From: Agrocybe praecox
Lineage: Eukaryota; Basidiomycota; Agaricomycetes; Agaricales; Agrocybaceae
Reading direction: 5' to 3'
Assembly: GCA_964017145.1 (NCBI GenBank)
Contig: OZ024846.1
Span: forward strand, 3,718,527 to 3,782,526
DNA length: 64,000 bases
The notes beneath the pieces are model-generated. The model did not search any database. It was not told the origin of the DNA and saw nothing but the letters and a program-made list of their open reading frames with translations. Made by a program: the position numbers and the translations under genes. Shown in pieces: positions 22,215-34,679 of the stretch (its first letter is position 1; every line of letters begins with the position of its first letter).

Positions 22215-24585
22215 TGACCGCTAAAACTCGGTTATCGCTGAATAGAAAGATAGTACTCAAGAATACTCTGAAAATTGAGACATACTACCCCGAGTCAACT
22301 TTCGAAGTACGTTAAAGCCATGGTTCGAGTTTATCAATGTCGTTTCTGACGCCTTCTATTTAATTAGGTGTTTGAAAGAGGTCTCGAGACCGACTTCCTC
22401 CTCGATACCCGTGCTCTTAAAGATTTGAACTCAACTGCTCTCGCTTTTGTTCAATCTCGTCTTGGTATTGAGTCCACCTCCTTTGAGTTCCAGAGCGGGT
22501 ATGCCGACAGGGACGAAAAGCATGCCTATGTTAAGCAACACCACGTAAGCTTTCTTTCACCCAAATGTTAAAATGCCGTTGATGAATGTTCATTCGAACA
22601 GAATGGCATTCCTTTCGTTAACGCTGTTGCAAATGTTGCTTGGAAGAACGATAGGATCGTTTCTTCAAGTTGGTTCATCGTTTGTTAAGCCCAGTATGTG
22701 GTTTCCTCTTATACCGTTCTGCTCTTAAATGTACTTCATGCTTCAGAGAAGAATGCTCCTTCGTGCCCAACTTTCAGCGCCAAGTCTCTGATTCCCAAGG
22801 TCGAGCAGGCCTTCGACGCTACTGGCAACTGGCCTGTTGGAATCGAGTATCCTGCCGAGGCGGGTGGATCGGTCGCCCTTGTCCATGTCATTCAAGTTCA
22901 AAACGATGAAGTCAACACCTGGTACGAAATTTATGTCGATGCACACACCGGAAAGATCGCGTCTGTGACCGACTTCGTTGCTGAGGCCTCGGTATGGACC
23001 TGACATTTTAAACCTATATGCATTTATTTGACTTACCTTTCGCCGTACAAAGTTCTACCTATCACCAAGAAGATTTTATCCGATGGTCTTGAGACCCTTG
23101 TCGACCCACAGGATCTTCTTGCTTCACCCTCCAGATGGCACACCGTTGATACCACTTCTACCATGACAACTGCGTATGTTTTTTTCTGTGACTTCGTTCT
23201 TATTTCGATTGTCATCTGACATGATATTTCTCAGTGGAAAAATGTTTTCTCCTACAAGAGCAGCACCTCCTACACAACCTCCCAGAGCTCCTCTGGCTTA
23301 GTCTTCGATTACACGTTCAAGGACACTCTTGCTCCAGCCACCACCGAGAATCTCAACGCTGCTCATGTCAACACATTCTATATTATCAACGCCGTATACG
23401 ACCTCACATACAGATACGGTTTCACCGAAACTGCTTACAATTTCCAAAGCAACAACTTCGGTAAAGGTGGTGCCCAGAACGATCGCGTCCAAATTTACGT
23501 CCAGGATAACTCCGGTACCAACAATGCCAACTTTGCCACTCCCGCTAAGTAAGTCCTGTATTCCAATCCTAAATGTTTTTGTCGAAATTTATTCGCCTAT
23601 CTTGATAGTGGTCAATCTAGATCATGCCGCATGTACATCTGGACTTACACCACTGTGAGTCGTGATAGCTATCGTTGTAATCAATTTTCTCACTTCGAAC
23701 GCCGACTGTAGCCTAACCATGATGGCTCCCTAGAGAATGACATCGTCGTCCACGAATATACTCACGGAATCACCAACAGAATGACTGGTGGCGGAACTGG
23801 AAGGTGCTTACAGACAACCGAAGCTGGAGGTATCGGTGAAGGATGGTCAGATGCCATGGTCGAGTGCGTAGTATCACTTTTATATTCTGACATAGCTAAC
23901 CTAATCCCTTTGGACCTGTAAGTGGCCTCAGCACAAGTCTGCTGCTGTCAAGAAGATCGTTCTCGGCGACTACGTGACTAACACTGCTGGTGGAATCCGA
24001 ACATACCCCTACTCGACCAACTCGTGAGTTATCGTTCGCTTGATTTTCTTAAGTTATAAACTTATCATGCCCAAAAATCGCTAGGTCGACCAATCCCCAG
24101 ACCTATGCTTCGGCCAAGGGCCTCACGGCTGTTCACAGTAAGTTTCCTCTTCCGACGAATTTTCGTTGCTCGGCTCTAATCCGTTCTCCAATAGAAATCG
24201 GTGACATCTGGGCTAACATCCTTCACAACGTTTACGCTGCTCTAGTCGAGAAACACGGATGTGCTGCTGATGCCAAGAGCCCCGACGGCACAGCGGGTAA
24301 CATGATATCGTTTACCTCCGACTTTTCCTCGGCGCGCTTCGTCTCCGACCTTGAAACCCCACATGTAAGCACCCCGGTCTCGGTGATAGCAATTTATTCC
24401 TAGAATTCTGATTGGTTTCTCTAAAATAGTTGCCTCTGCGTGTGTTGCATGGATCCAGGCCGACCAGAAAAGTACGCCGGTCTAACAAGTGCCCGTTATG
24501 GAAAGCCTTTGCTGGTCGTGGACTTGGTTCCAGTGCTGTTAGTGCTAGCTATGTCGACGACTTCACCGTCCCCGCTGGTTGCTAG
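22215..24585 (+). pseudogene. Fungalysin (M36 extracellular metalloprotease), decayed
   Basis: At least nine exon-like blocks match fungalysin from the propeptide (YYPESTFE, GYADRDEKHAYVKQ, NGIPFVNAVANVAW) through the catalytic domain. The zinc-site motif HEYTH is near 23755 and GEGWSDAMVE near 23840. The C-terminus is WKAFAGRGLGSS, with stop at 24583-24585. Defects: no signal peptide or start region; four extra bases near 22662-22665 shift the frame after IVSS; near 24303-24330 the frame shifts again, and the proper frame then meets a TGA where Cys is expected (about 24350); a further frame error lies near 24470-24485. Intact fungalysins are secreted proteases made as proenzymes with a fungalysin/thermolysin-type propeptide. 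The donor of one middle intron (about 23870) is ambiguous. Much of the middle is still clean, so inactivation looks recent. Confidence 0.8.
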
Positions 24586-24956
24586 TTTTTTTCTCTGTTA
24601 TGATTTGGGGTTACGAAGTATTTCCAATGTATTATATCCATTGATTTGTATTAGCTGTCGAAATTTTCAAGTCGATGCGTCTGTATTGCTCTGTATTATT
24701 ACCTCAACGTTCAGTTCAAAGTTGCGTAACTTCCTGCTCGGTCTTCTCGACTTTCATTACTTAAGGAGATTGTTTAAACCATATCGCTGATTAGCTAATC
24801 TTAACGTTCTTCAACATGTACGAGCCTAGCCACCCAACAATAATTGTCATATAATTAGGGCTACACCGAGGTCCATGACATCGTTTGCTGGTCTGGCATA
24901 GAAACCTATCGGCGTATCTTATACACGGCCTCTCGATCCTTAGATTTTGCAGACGA
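24586..24956. other. Intergenic between decayed fungalysin and NACHT gene
   Basis: No gene seen. Presumed promoter region of the NACHT gene. Confidence 0.35.
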
Positions 24957-26623
24957 ATGTTCAAAAACAGTGAAAATGTTACCATCAACGGAGGAACATT
25001 CATTGAAGCAAAAGGAGACATAAATTATTACGGAGTCGAGCCTCAAGCAGGTATGTCATTGATGAACCTTCATCGTATGTCAATAATATTGCTCAGCGTT
25101 TTCGAGGTCTCAAGGCACTGAGTAAAAGAATAGCGCATGGAGCCCTGCACGACTCTTCCGAACGATACCCACCTCCTAAGTGCCATCCGAAAACGCGGGG
25201 TAAGGTGCTTCAGGTCCTACGCGAATGGATACAGCGACCCGGAGGAAAGACTAGGATATTGTGGTTAAACGGTGCGGTGGGAGTAGGTAAAACTGCCATT
25301 ATGCAGGAACTGGCAAGTCAGCTTTACGGGGACGATGTTTCCGCCGTATTCTTCTTTGGCAAGGGCCACGAACAGCGCGGTGAAGCAAAATACTTGTTTT
25401 GTACCCTGGCGTATCAGCTAGCTCAAAATCTTGGGGGTCACTTGGCGGAGCTGATAGATGCAGTCATGAAGAAGGACCATATCCTCCCCACAAGGAGCAT
25501 GGAAGTACAGGTCAAGGAATTGATCGTAAAACCGGTTCTCCTAGCAGCGCAGAGTGGCCAAACTATCACGACGACAGTCCTTATTGATGGGCTGGACGAA
25601 TGTAATGGGACCATCAACCAGGGAACCATCCTCCGACTTCTTGGAACCGCTTTTCAAGAGACACCAGATTTCCCGTTACGCTTCGTCATTGCCACCCGCC
25701 CAGAGTCATACATTCGGGAAAGAATCACCTCTTCGCCGATTCATTCCATCACTCATAGCGTTATCCTGGACGATTCTGAATCCTCGCATACGTACGAAGA
25801 TATCAAAGTATATCTCCTCGACGGATTCACTGAAATTTACAACCGCAAATCAGACCTTTTCACATCCAATGATCTCCCTTGGCCAAGCGAGGACGTCATC
25901 GAGTCCCTTCTTGAGAGAGCATCCGGTCAATTTGTTTTTGCAGCCACTGTGCTCAAGTTCGTGGACTCCAGTTTTACGCACCCGAAGACTCAACTCGAAA
26001 TATTACATCAAATACGCGATGGACAGGGACTTTCTGACTTGGACCGATTATACATGCAGATTTTATCAACACATCCAAACCAGGAGATGCTCGTACGAGT
26101 ATTAGGGGTGGTGGTTACGTCGATTGGGAGCCCCACGCTGAGTACTATAGATGATTATCTTCGCTTGGAAAATGGGACCTCGAAAGCGACATTACAAGGT
26201 CTTGCGTCCTTATTGCGAGGAATAGGGATCGACCACGAGCATCCAAGTGTTTTACATGCTTCCTTTACTGAATTCCTCATTGATAAATCACGCTCTGGGA
26301 AATTCTTCGTCGACCAGTCCCGCGTCCACAAGGCATACTTGAAAGTTTGGGGATATGTGATAATCAAGAAGGTTTTTTTTGGACTTGCTTCTCTCTTCTG
26401 CACGGTTTGGTTAGGCTTCGAAAATTCGTTTTACACCTGTGGGTCGTATCAAGGTCGGGAGGAGACTTGGAACTGGCTGAATAGATCCTGGGTTGCCCAT
26501 GCATCGTTGGCAGCGCCTGTTGGGACGTTCTTTGTGGTTATAGGGTTTTTATTACTGTTTTTTGGACTTGTACTTTGGTTATTATGGTATCTCGTTTGGA
26601 ATACCATCCACCTTGTTATCTAG
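24957..26623 (+). CDS. NACHT-domain NTPase with C-terminal membrane segments
   Basis: Two exons (24957-25050, 25107-26623) give 536 residues. The first exon, MFKNSENVTINGGTF followed by GDINYYG, is the short N-terminal motif that precedes many Agaricomycete NLR-like proteins. The linker HGALHDSSERYPPPKCHP leads to the NACHT domain with P-loop GAVGVGKT (87-94) and Walker B VLIDGLDEC (about 188-196), then IATRPES as sensor region. NACHT proteins are STAND ATPases acting as switchable sensors in fungal incompatibility and immunity. The usual C-terminal WD40, ankyrin or TPR repeats are absent. Instead the protein ends with two strongly hydrophobic stretches, about 450-475 and 505-535 (FFVVIGFLLLFFGLVLWLL). 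Whether this is a real architecture or a truncated gene that reads into new sequence is open; the frame is clean throughout. Confidence 0.8.
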
Positions 26624-28168
26624 AATATTCCGGGATATATATAAAATGACACCGACTTGCCATCGTCCTTTGGGAATTTTCCTCGACATAATACAGACGC
26701 ATCCCTACTACCAGTAGTCATCTATTGCCGCAATGTACCATGTGCTGTACCCGATTACGATGAAGTATGTACCGCGGTGAATTTACTGGAATGCACCATC
26801 TGATCATGGAGTTTCTTGTCATCCGTGAATGATACACTGTTCAGAATAATTCCCTATAAATACTACATACCTATTGTGACCTGGTCTGTCCCTTTTCTCC
26901 TCTATTTCCTCGCTGGATCATTGATCTCGGGATGGTATCTGACGAAACACGCTGAAATATGGTGCTGACAGTATATCTGTGGAAATATCCTGATATTATC
27001 ATGTCCATCACTATCAGCGGTGAAGCTTTGAGGCACCTGTCCGCTGCTAGAATATTTGAAGGGTGCCGAGGGAACAGTAAGTATTGATATTGACCGATCA
27101 TCCTTATACACCACAGCACAACGAGACCTTCCTTTAACTGGTATCTATCCGCGCCGCGGAGCGCCACTCCTTATGGTAGTACCGCGCTGGGAGTCGCGCC
27201 CAGTGGCAAATGCAGAGACCCGAAGATGCGCTAGTCGGAATATTGAGAGGGGCGGAGACGCAACAACATCAACTGGCACTTTTTTCCCGTTCTGCGTACA
27301 TGAACATCGCATACTTTGAGGACATTTTATTTCCGCCTCCCGTCGTGCAGAGCCTTACTGAGAGAAGAGGTGCGACAGCCAAAAGGTTTGAAAGTTTGTA
27401 TTGTTTACACCCGACTACCGCGGCATGGGTACCCAAGAAGACAACACACCACCCTTCCTTCCAACTTCTAGATCCCACAGCTATTTCTGTTCTGACACGT
27501 CACGTACATGATATCGCCGCTCGAGTTTTTCTCCGTAATTTGTGTTGGCGACTCTGAATTTATGTTTGGCCCAACCCATGGTACATTAAAGTCTTTCGCG
27601 CGATTAGGGGCACCTCTGTCAATGTGGATCCCAAAAGGTGAGTAACCTTTGTTCATCTGTCTATAATGTCTAAGCAGGTTCAAATCATTTCCGCCCTAAG
27701 TTATTTCTATTTATAGTTTATGAACACGCCTTCCCGGGAGAACATTTGTTGGATGATAAGACGTTGGCATGTCGATGTTCCTCCCACAGGAAAGCAGAAC
27801 AACACTACGATGTAATTTGCCGACCGAATAACGAACTCAGAGATGACAACACAGTCCTCTGGAAGAAAGTGCACGCCATCTATTTTGCGCTCGGGAGACG
27901 TGCACCACTCTATATGAAAGCCGCTGATTGCTTGATCATCACCATATCTAAGCCAATCTTTGAGAGATGGAAGAATGTTCCTCTGCAGAATCGTGTCTTT
28001 ATTTAGGTAGGGGCGAGGTATCCCATACTTCTCAACATTATTGATTTAGATTTCGGGAGGATATACTTAAGCCACCCAATGATCGATTTATCGCGGCAAG
28101 TGCAATCCCTCCCATACGCCCTTCCATCTTCCTCTTTCAGCACCTGGCTGCCCGCTTCACGCAGGACG
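26624..28168. other. Intergenic; possible gene remnants not identified
   Basis: Open stretches near 27210-27557 and 27746-28006 have no recognised similarity. If the NACHT protein once carried sensor repeats they would lie here, but no WD40, ankyrin or TPR pattern was seen. Confidence 0.35.
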
Positions 28169-29678
28169 ATGTCCGTCAACGCTACCTCTGTCTTGCCTCC
28201 TTTACCCGCTGATGTGACGTCTAAGTAAGCACTCCTTTTCGTGGTCATAGACACATGCATCGCCACATACATCCCCTAACGGATTTGGAATTGATGATTA
28301 CTGTGTTTATGTTCTGTTTTTGAATAGGACTGGTCCTCGTGTAAGTACTGCTTTTCTCGTATTTGAAGAGCGCAGTCTGATATTTTTACATTTAGTTGAT
28401 TGGGTACCTTTTTCATTGGGGCCTTTTTGGCGTCTTGTCGACTCAAGTCTGTAAGTACCTATGTACTTCCACAGCGCGATCTATTTATAGAACTAACAAA
28501 TGCCATTAGACATGTACTATCTGGCTTTCCCGAAAGACCCCTTACGGAACAAGCTTGTCGTGTATGGCATATACGTGCTCGAACTTCTACAGACAATTAT
28601 CATCACAGCGTCTGCATTCCATGTCTTTGCCGCTGGTTATGGTAATTTTGCGTACTATAACGGGGTGGAACTGGCATGGTTTAGCGTGCCTATCCTAAGT
28701 GGTGTTGGTAAGTCCGTGTAGCTGGTCTAAGAGGCAATGGATTCAAACTTCTCTGATAATTATAGTCGCATGGATCGCCGAGATTTTCTATGCTTATCGT
28801 ATAATGCTTCTATCCGAGTCTTACTGGGTATCAGGGGTAATTGTTGTGGTATGTCTATACCGATCAAGTATTATGTGGATAAAGGATCAACTTTGTTTAA
28901 TTTTCCTAGCTCGCATTTGTTCAACTCGGAGGTGCGATTGCTGGTGCGGTCGTTCTCAAGAGGGCTGCGTTGTTTAGCAACCTTTTGGGTCCTCATTTCT
29001 TCATCACTTCCGGCGTAAGCTTTCAAATGATTTCCAATACCTACTCTCTGATTAAGTATCTTGATTGATAGATCTGGAATGGTGGAAGTGCGCTATGCGA
29101 CGTGATTATCGCTGTATGCATGACATACTACGTGAGTATCAACCTACCACACATCAACTTATACGCGTCGGGTTAATCCTGCCTTACTTACCACAGCTGT
29201 CGAGGAAAGGCGCCGACGGGATGAAAGACACCCAAGTTATGCTCCGGAAAATCATCATGCTCATCATCGAAACTGGTTCTGCCACTGGTATTTGTGTTGT
29301 TCTTTTCCATCTTCGGTCGACCTGATCTGAGTCTAAGCCATCATTGCCATCTTGAACCTCATACTGGTCTTACTCCCGAGCCGGCCATCGTTCTACCAAG
29401 TGCCTTCTGAAATTATGGCCAAGGTGTACTCGAACTCGCTGCTTGTGCTTCTTAATAGTCGCATGCGGATTGGACTACTTTCGTCAGACGAGACGACTGA
29501 CCGATCGTCGATGGCGACACGCAGGAGGACGGGGAGGCGGACGGGGGAGATGAGCGAAGGATTCACTTTGACGGAGCTGGGTACGACGCATTCGGCCATG
29601 GCGGGTGGATTTTCGGTGAAAGTAGAGACTGAAGAGCAAGAGATGAGAGACCCTGTGCCAAAGGCGTATTTTGTTTGA
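28169..29678 (+). CDS. DUF6534 multi-pass membrane protein, paralogue 2
   Basis: Nine exons (28169-28224, 28328-28340, 28396-28450, 28510-28707, 28766-28848, 28910-29014, 29072-29131, 29197-29287, 29338-29678) sum to 333 residues. Landmarks are MSVNATSVLPPLPADV, the microexon TGPR, YYLAFPKDPLRNK, IAEIFYAYRIMLLSESYW, IWNGGSALCDVIIAVCMTYY, IETGSAT and KVYSNSLLVLLNSRMRIG. The internal exon lengths 13, 55, 198, 83, 105, 60 and 91 are identical to those of the paralogues at 19971 and 34680; only the first and last exons differ. All introns here are GT-AG. The protein probably has seven membrane segments with a polar C-terminal tail of about 80 residues. Function unknown. It converges with the SGNH esterase, 282 bases apart. 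Confidence 0.85.
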
Positions 29679-29960
29679 TTGTTGAACAAAAGTTGAGTTT
29701 ATTGCCAAGGGTTTCCAGAGGGGAATGCAAAGTATTTATTTTTTTCATTACATTTTACATACATATTGTGGGTGCTTACTGTGCCAACTATATTTTGTTA
29801 CGTAGTATAGAGTCAAAGGACATTTACTATCTTTTTTTGGTAAAGGGCTGGTAAAAAAAAATTGAATTCCCCAAACCATAATCCAGAAAACAAATATTTT
29901 TAAGCTATAGGCTACGGGTATCCTTTTTTACGTACGTACTTCGACTACGCAATAACGAGC

Positions 29961-31350
29961 CTACGAGAAGTTGTTTTTCGGTGCGATGATGTTAAAGATA
30001 TCCAAAGGGAACGCGTCTGCGATAGCCTGGTATCCCGCCGGGTTGGGATGTAAGAAATCCCCAGAGTTGAAATTCGGGTTCAGCTGACTCGGGTTCGCCG
30101 GGTCCGCGAGGATCTTGTCAAAATCGACGACAGCATCGAACGTCCCGCTATTCTTGATGAAATCATTCACCCGTACCCTCGTAGCCTCGCGTACGGGGCT
30201 GCTGTACGGCTGGATAGTGGGGTCTCCGCTGAAAGGCGTGATCGTAGCTGCGAACATGGGGATCCCGAGCGTGTGCACGCGCGAGGCGATCTGTTTGAGG
30301 GACCAGATTACGCGGTCGCCGATGGCTTGTTGGGCTTCGGGCGTGGCTTCTGCTGTGCCGATGTCGTTGACGCCTTCGAAGATCATGGCGTACTTGACCC
30401 CGGATTGGGCGAGGACGTCCCGGTCGATACGCCCGAGTGCGTTGGGTCCGAGTCCGTCTGCGAGAATGCGATTCCCGCCTGCGGCTTGGTTTACGACGCC
30501 GATGTTTTTGGTCGCTGGATTGGCTTGCATTTTGGCAAGGACGAGGTCTGGCCATCTGGAGGGAAATTCTAAGATCTGTAAAGGGAAGAAATATGGAGGA
30601 AACGCACCTGTTGTTCGCGTTATCCGTGCTCCCTCGACCATCAGTAATACTATCCCCAACAATAGCGAGTGCTCCGACATCGACTGGTGCCCAAACTTCC
30701 AGGGCACTAAGGAAATACCAGTGAGCAACATTTGCTGCTCCCGTCAGGTTCGCTGCAGTCACGGAGTTTCCAAACGAGAACCAAGTGGTTGTTCGACTCC
30801 CCGGATGCGAGGTGATGCTGTTCGTTGTCTGTCCCTGTGAGGTAAATAGCGTCACGGAGAGCATCGATTGAGGTTTGATGGTGAATGTAAGGGGATCGGA
30901 AACGACCAAAGCACCATTTGGGATGACGACTGAACTGTTCCCGCTGAAAGTAACGGTCTGCAGCGTCTTGGTTTGAATAGCGCTTGACCCAGCGGCGCCG
31001 TTTGCGGGGAGTGCGATTGTGACTGCGGTAATGGGAAGATCGGAGCCACCAAATACGTTGGAAATACGTAAACGGATTTGATCCCCTCCAATTGAAGTAT
31101 GGATGGTTTGGCGAATGGTGGAATTTTTGAAGACGATGTTGGTTTCGTTAAAAGGCGGGGGAGGGAGATTCGCCGGCTCTGTTAGTTGGGGCATAGATAC
31201 CCAAGTGTCGACCCAGTGACCTGCTGGTACTTGGGGAGGTTTTGGGTGACCAGGGGAGGTGGGAGGTCCTTTTGCTTGTACATCATTGGTACAGAGGACA
31301 AAAGACGAAAGGGATGCGAGTACGACAGTTGCAAGTCGAAGAACGCCCAT
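29961..31350 (-). CDS. Secreted SGNH/GDSL-family hydrolase
   Basis: Two exons (31350-30608, 30555-29961) give 445 residues. The start MGVLRLATVVLASLSSFVLC is a good signal peptide. After an N-terminal beta-rich region of about 200 residues, the SGNH blocks appear in order: AIVGDSITDGRG (nucleophile Ser about 234), AAGGNRIL (block II Gly), EGVNDIG (block III Asn) and DFLHPNPAGY (Asp 414 and His 417). These are the catalytic residues of the family, so an active secreted ester hydrolase acting on carbohydrate or lipid esters is likely; the substrate is not readable from sequence. The two-part layout resembles fungal GDSL proteins with an N-terminal accessory domain. A long open frame on the opposite strand (30115-30840) is a codon-composition shadow. 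Confidence 0.88.
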
Positions 31351-32284
31351 CTTTGGGGGTGGATGAGGGAAAGTGGAGCGATGAACTTTTTTCTGGGCAA
31401 TAGAAATTGAATTACTTATGTAGTTTGCGGCGTCGTCTGTGGACTCTCAACGTAGCACCCCGAATAATCCCCGTGCGTAGGTCACGCTGGAATGCGCTGG
31501 CTCTTCGCTGATAGAATTGACTCCGAGAGTGCCTCAGTTCCCAGGGGTAGCGTCTACGGCTGGTGTCGAAGAGCAATCTGACAAGATACGGACCGTTCTG
31601 TAGGGCCGACAGCGCGCATAACCGGCGCGTTAAACGAAATCCGACTTCCTTGAAGGTGATTCAGCGACAGGAGACAGAGCGTACAGTTGGAGGTACTCAC
31701 CGGTGTCAGTATGGACGTAGGGTGGAGTAGCGAAAATTAGCAGAGGTGCCAACAAGAGGATTAGCTGGAGAAAGGAAAGGATCCTGTTCAAGTATTCAAG
31801 GGTGTCCGCATTTTCAGCTGTGTTTTTTTCGTTGTGTGGCCCAATTTCGCCATAGAGGTGTACCGCATAGTATTAGCTTCATCAATACCACATAGGGAAT
31901 CCTTGGACGATGCAATTAAGCGGGATGCGAGGGGTATGAAAACGAGTGCAAAATCATTGGAAATGCTTCCCGGATTCGGCTTCCGCACTGTCTGTGTCAC
32001 GAGACCTTTCCATTTTCGGCATCAATTTTCCATTTCAGACAACCCGAGCATGCCGAAGGACCAAGGTTGGATTCCTCCTTAATCTTTTTACTCAAGTCTT
32101 CACCGTCCAATAAGAAATTCTCCTGGAAAGGCTGTATTAAAAGCTACGCTATGGTATGATTACAACCAAGATTTCTTCCTAAAATGCTATACTACATTAA
32201 TGCCAAAAAAAAATTCGCAAGAAAAAATGAAGAAAATGGTCACAAGAACCTGAAGTTTTGTATCTGCGCCGGTGTTAGGCCAAT
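31351..32284. other. Intergenic, nothing recognised
   Basis: Promoter side of the SGNH esterase and the 3' side of the F-box/LRR-like gene. No other structure seen. Confidence 0.35.
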
Positions 32285-33628
32285 TCACATATCAAGAGAG
32301 AACATCGTGAATGCCTCTTCATACCAGCACTTCTCGTCTTCTTCCTGGAGCTCCATACACCCGGGGCAGGCATCGACAAACCTCAGGCTCAACCCGTCCG
32401 TAAAGGCAGAGGAGAGCTGAGCTGCCATTATATCCAGTCCCTCTTGCATCCCATCGACGAGCGCTTGGTTCTCCTCTTTGGTATCCACGAGCACGACGAG
32501 GTCTAACCGTGTTATCTTGCTAAGTGTCCCGTGTATAAATCCCGATAGATGATTCCTACTGCACACAGTGTGGAAGACCGCGTAGCCGTTAAAAGTGGCC
32601 AGCTTTAAGGAGCGTAGGTGAGGTATCAGGCTCCCGCATGCTATTTTGCTTAGGACAGAGTAGGGAAGGTGGATTGCCCAAGGTAGGCACAGTGTTTTCA
32701 CCGAGGGGATGGTTGATAGGAATGCCTCTAGGTTGTCTGACGCTGGCCGGTGTAGCTTTCTATATGATCGGGAACAGGGCGTTGGTGAATATGTTCTTAT
32801 GGGACTGTCCTCGAGGACGAGAGAAGGCAACTTCGTCAAAACAAATGTTTCCATCCCTGGCGAACCGACAAGCAACACCGACAAATTATCCAGGCCCCAC
32901 GAAAAGGCTCCGATCGCTTCAATGTCACGGTCCTCCACGAACAGCCGCTTAAGCGCTGGGAACGAAAAAATAACCCAAAACTCTGGGCAAGATTGAAGGT
33001 TGACCAATTTTAGGTGGAGCTTCTGAAGGCGGGGGAGAGCGACGCGGGATGATATCAGAGGAACCCTGGAAGTATTTTGTAGAGGGGTATTCTTGATATG
33101 CAAAGACGCATCCTCTAAATGGGATCCAAGTTGTACGAGGAAATTTCGATATTCTGTTACGGCTAGGGAAATATTTTCCAACTTGATTTTTGTTGTTGAA
33201 CCCCATGGGCGGTATTGGAGTCCATTTGCCGGCTGTTGAGTAATGGAACAAATGAGAATAGTGATGACCCGCTTGTATTAGATACTTACAGAGAGGTACT
33301 TCCAAGATATGATAAATTGCAAGCTGGAGATAATATGGAGGGGCTCGAGGTAAGTTTCCTTCGAAGGCCGTGAATAGATTTTTCCAGCATTTTGGGACTT
33401 CTTGCAGTACGGAGAAGAATGTGTTTGAAGGAAGGGGAAGGTCCGGACCATTGACGGGAGTGCAGAAATTTGATGATGATGGAACAGGATAATATGGAGG
33501 TGACTTTCTTTCCAAAATGCAACGAGGAATATGGCTGAAGGCTGGATGATGCTGCAGTCTGTGGTATATACCGAGTAGAAGCTGGGTGAATCCTCTAATC
33601 TACTCAATAGTCTGGGCATCCCCCACAT
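32285..33628 (-). CDS. F-box/LRR-like protein (hypothetical)
   Basis: The well-supported part is the exon 33181-32285, 299 residues with irregular leucine-rich segments (LPRLQKLHLKLVNL, FPALKRLFVEDRD, VKTLCLPWAIHLP, LIPHLRSLKLATF, ITRLDLVVLVD), the pattern of basidiomycete F-box-associated LRR regions. A consensus intron (33289 to 33182, GTAAGT to AAG) joins it in frame to an upstream exon 33628-33290. This exon has poor family character and may be wrong in frame or extent, and further 5' exons with the F-box itself may lie up to about 33760. Role inferred only: substrate recognition for ubiquitin ligases. Start codon uncertain. Confidence 0.45.
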
Positions 33629-34588
33629 AAAATTTTGTTAAACATCAGTAAACCTATATGACATGGGCCAACTCACAAGTATCTTCCACCGTAGCTGGGC
33701 AGAAGATTTGAGGCTCACGGGGACTGAAAAGTGGAAAAGAGAAGGGAGAAGACGAAAAATTTAAACAGCGAGTATTTGGAACCGTGAAAATTTCTAGGGT
33801 GTCTTACTTGAACGTTTGAACGTTTGAGCATTAGAACCCACACACAAAGCTAAACATTTATATTACATACAGTTGCACTGCGGCATTCCCCGATGCCGTA
33901 GTCTTCCTTCCTGATCATATAGCTGGCCATCAGCTTGCCTTTTGTGGATGGACTAAGGTTTGGAGATGTCCAAATTATTTGCAGAATATGCTGTAGTATG
34001 GTGTTGTGGTATTTTTATATCCATTTTAGGAACCACACGAAGTCTTCAAGTTCGTTTGATGTTAAGGAATCTTATACACGGTTTTCGATAAGGCAGATTT
34101 ATCCACTGCTTCAAAAGATTCTTCATGCCTTGCTAACATGTTTGCATCTCGAAAATTCACCTTCGGAAAAGCTGGAGCAGGCTATAATATGTAGGGGAGG
34201 CACAAATGCAACATTCAATTTATCATTGGGCGATGATAAAGGAGCTGTATTTAGAACCTATGGGGCCATCTGATGTACTATTTGTGTTCTCATTCGAGTC
34301 TGAGGTGCTAAATAAAAACCGCAGGATCATTTTGTCGCGGGATCCTTAAGCATTTCTCCACTGGGTTGGACCACTCGTCGGAGCCTCCCCTTTGATTGAT
34401 AAATCCGGATAGAGACGAGGTTATATTTTTCTACATACTCCCAGTTATCTAAAGAGGCCTGAAGTTTGAAGTCTTGAGGCATTGTAGCTCGAAGTATGGA
34501 TGGGCAAATCATTCTGTCAGATCATCAGTTCAGATCCATATCCATGACACCAAGAACACATTAGAGATATTTATAGCATATTTCTGAT
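33629..34588. other. Intergenic, nothing recognised
   Basis: A 112-codon open frame at 33935-34273 has no recognised similarity and weak coding character. Otherwise empty. Confidence 0.35.
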
Positions 34589-34597
34589 CTATAAATA
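34589..34597 (+). promoter_or_regulatory. TATA box of DUF6534 paralogue 3
   Basis: CTATAAATA about 85 bases upstream of the ATG at 34680, followed by a pyrimidine-rich leader just before the start. Confidence 0.5.
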
Positions 34598-34679
34598 ACC
34601 CGGCAGCGCTCGGTAAAACATGGGTTATAGCTACAGCCTCGTTCCGTCCACCCTATGCACCCCTTCTCCACTCATCATC

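Noticed and set aside
30115..30840. Long open frame antisense to the SGNH esterase
   Set aside because: It mirrors a well-supported coding exon with catalytic motifs on the other strand and has no family features of its own.
33278..33628. Alternative frames of the upstream F-box/LRR exon
   Set aside because: Two other frames across this exon are open, but neither joins in frame to the LRR exon at 33181 through the consensus intron.
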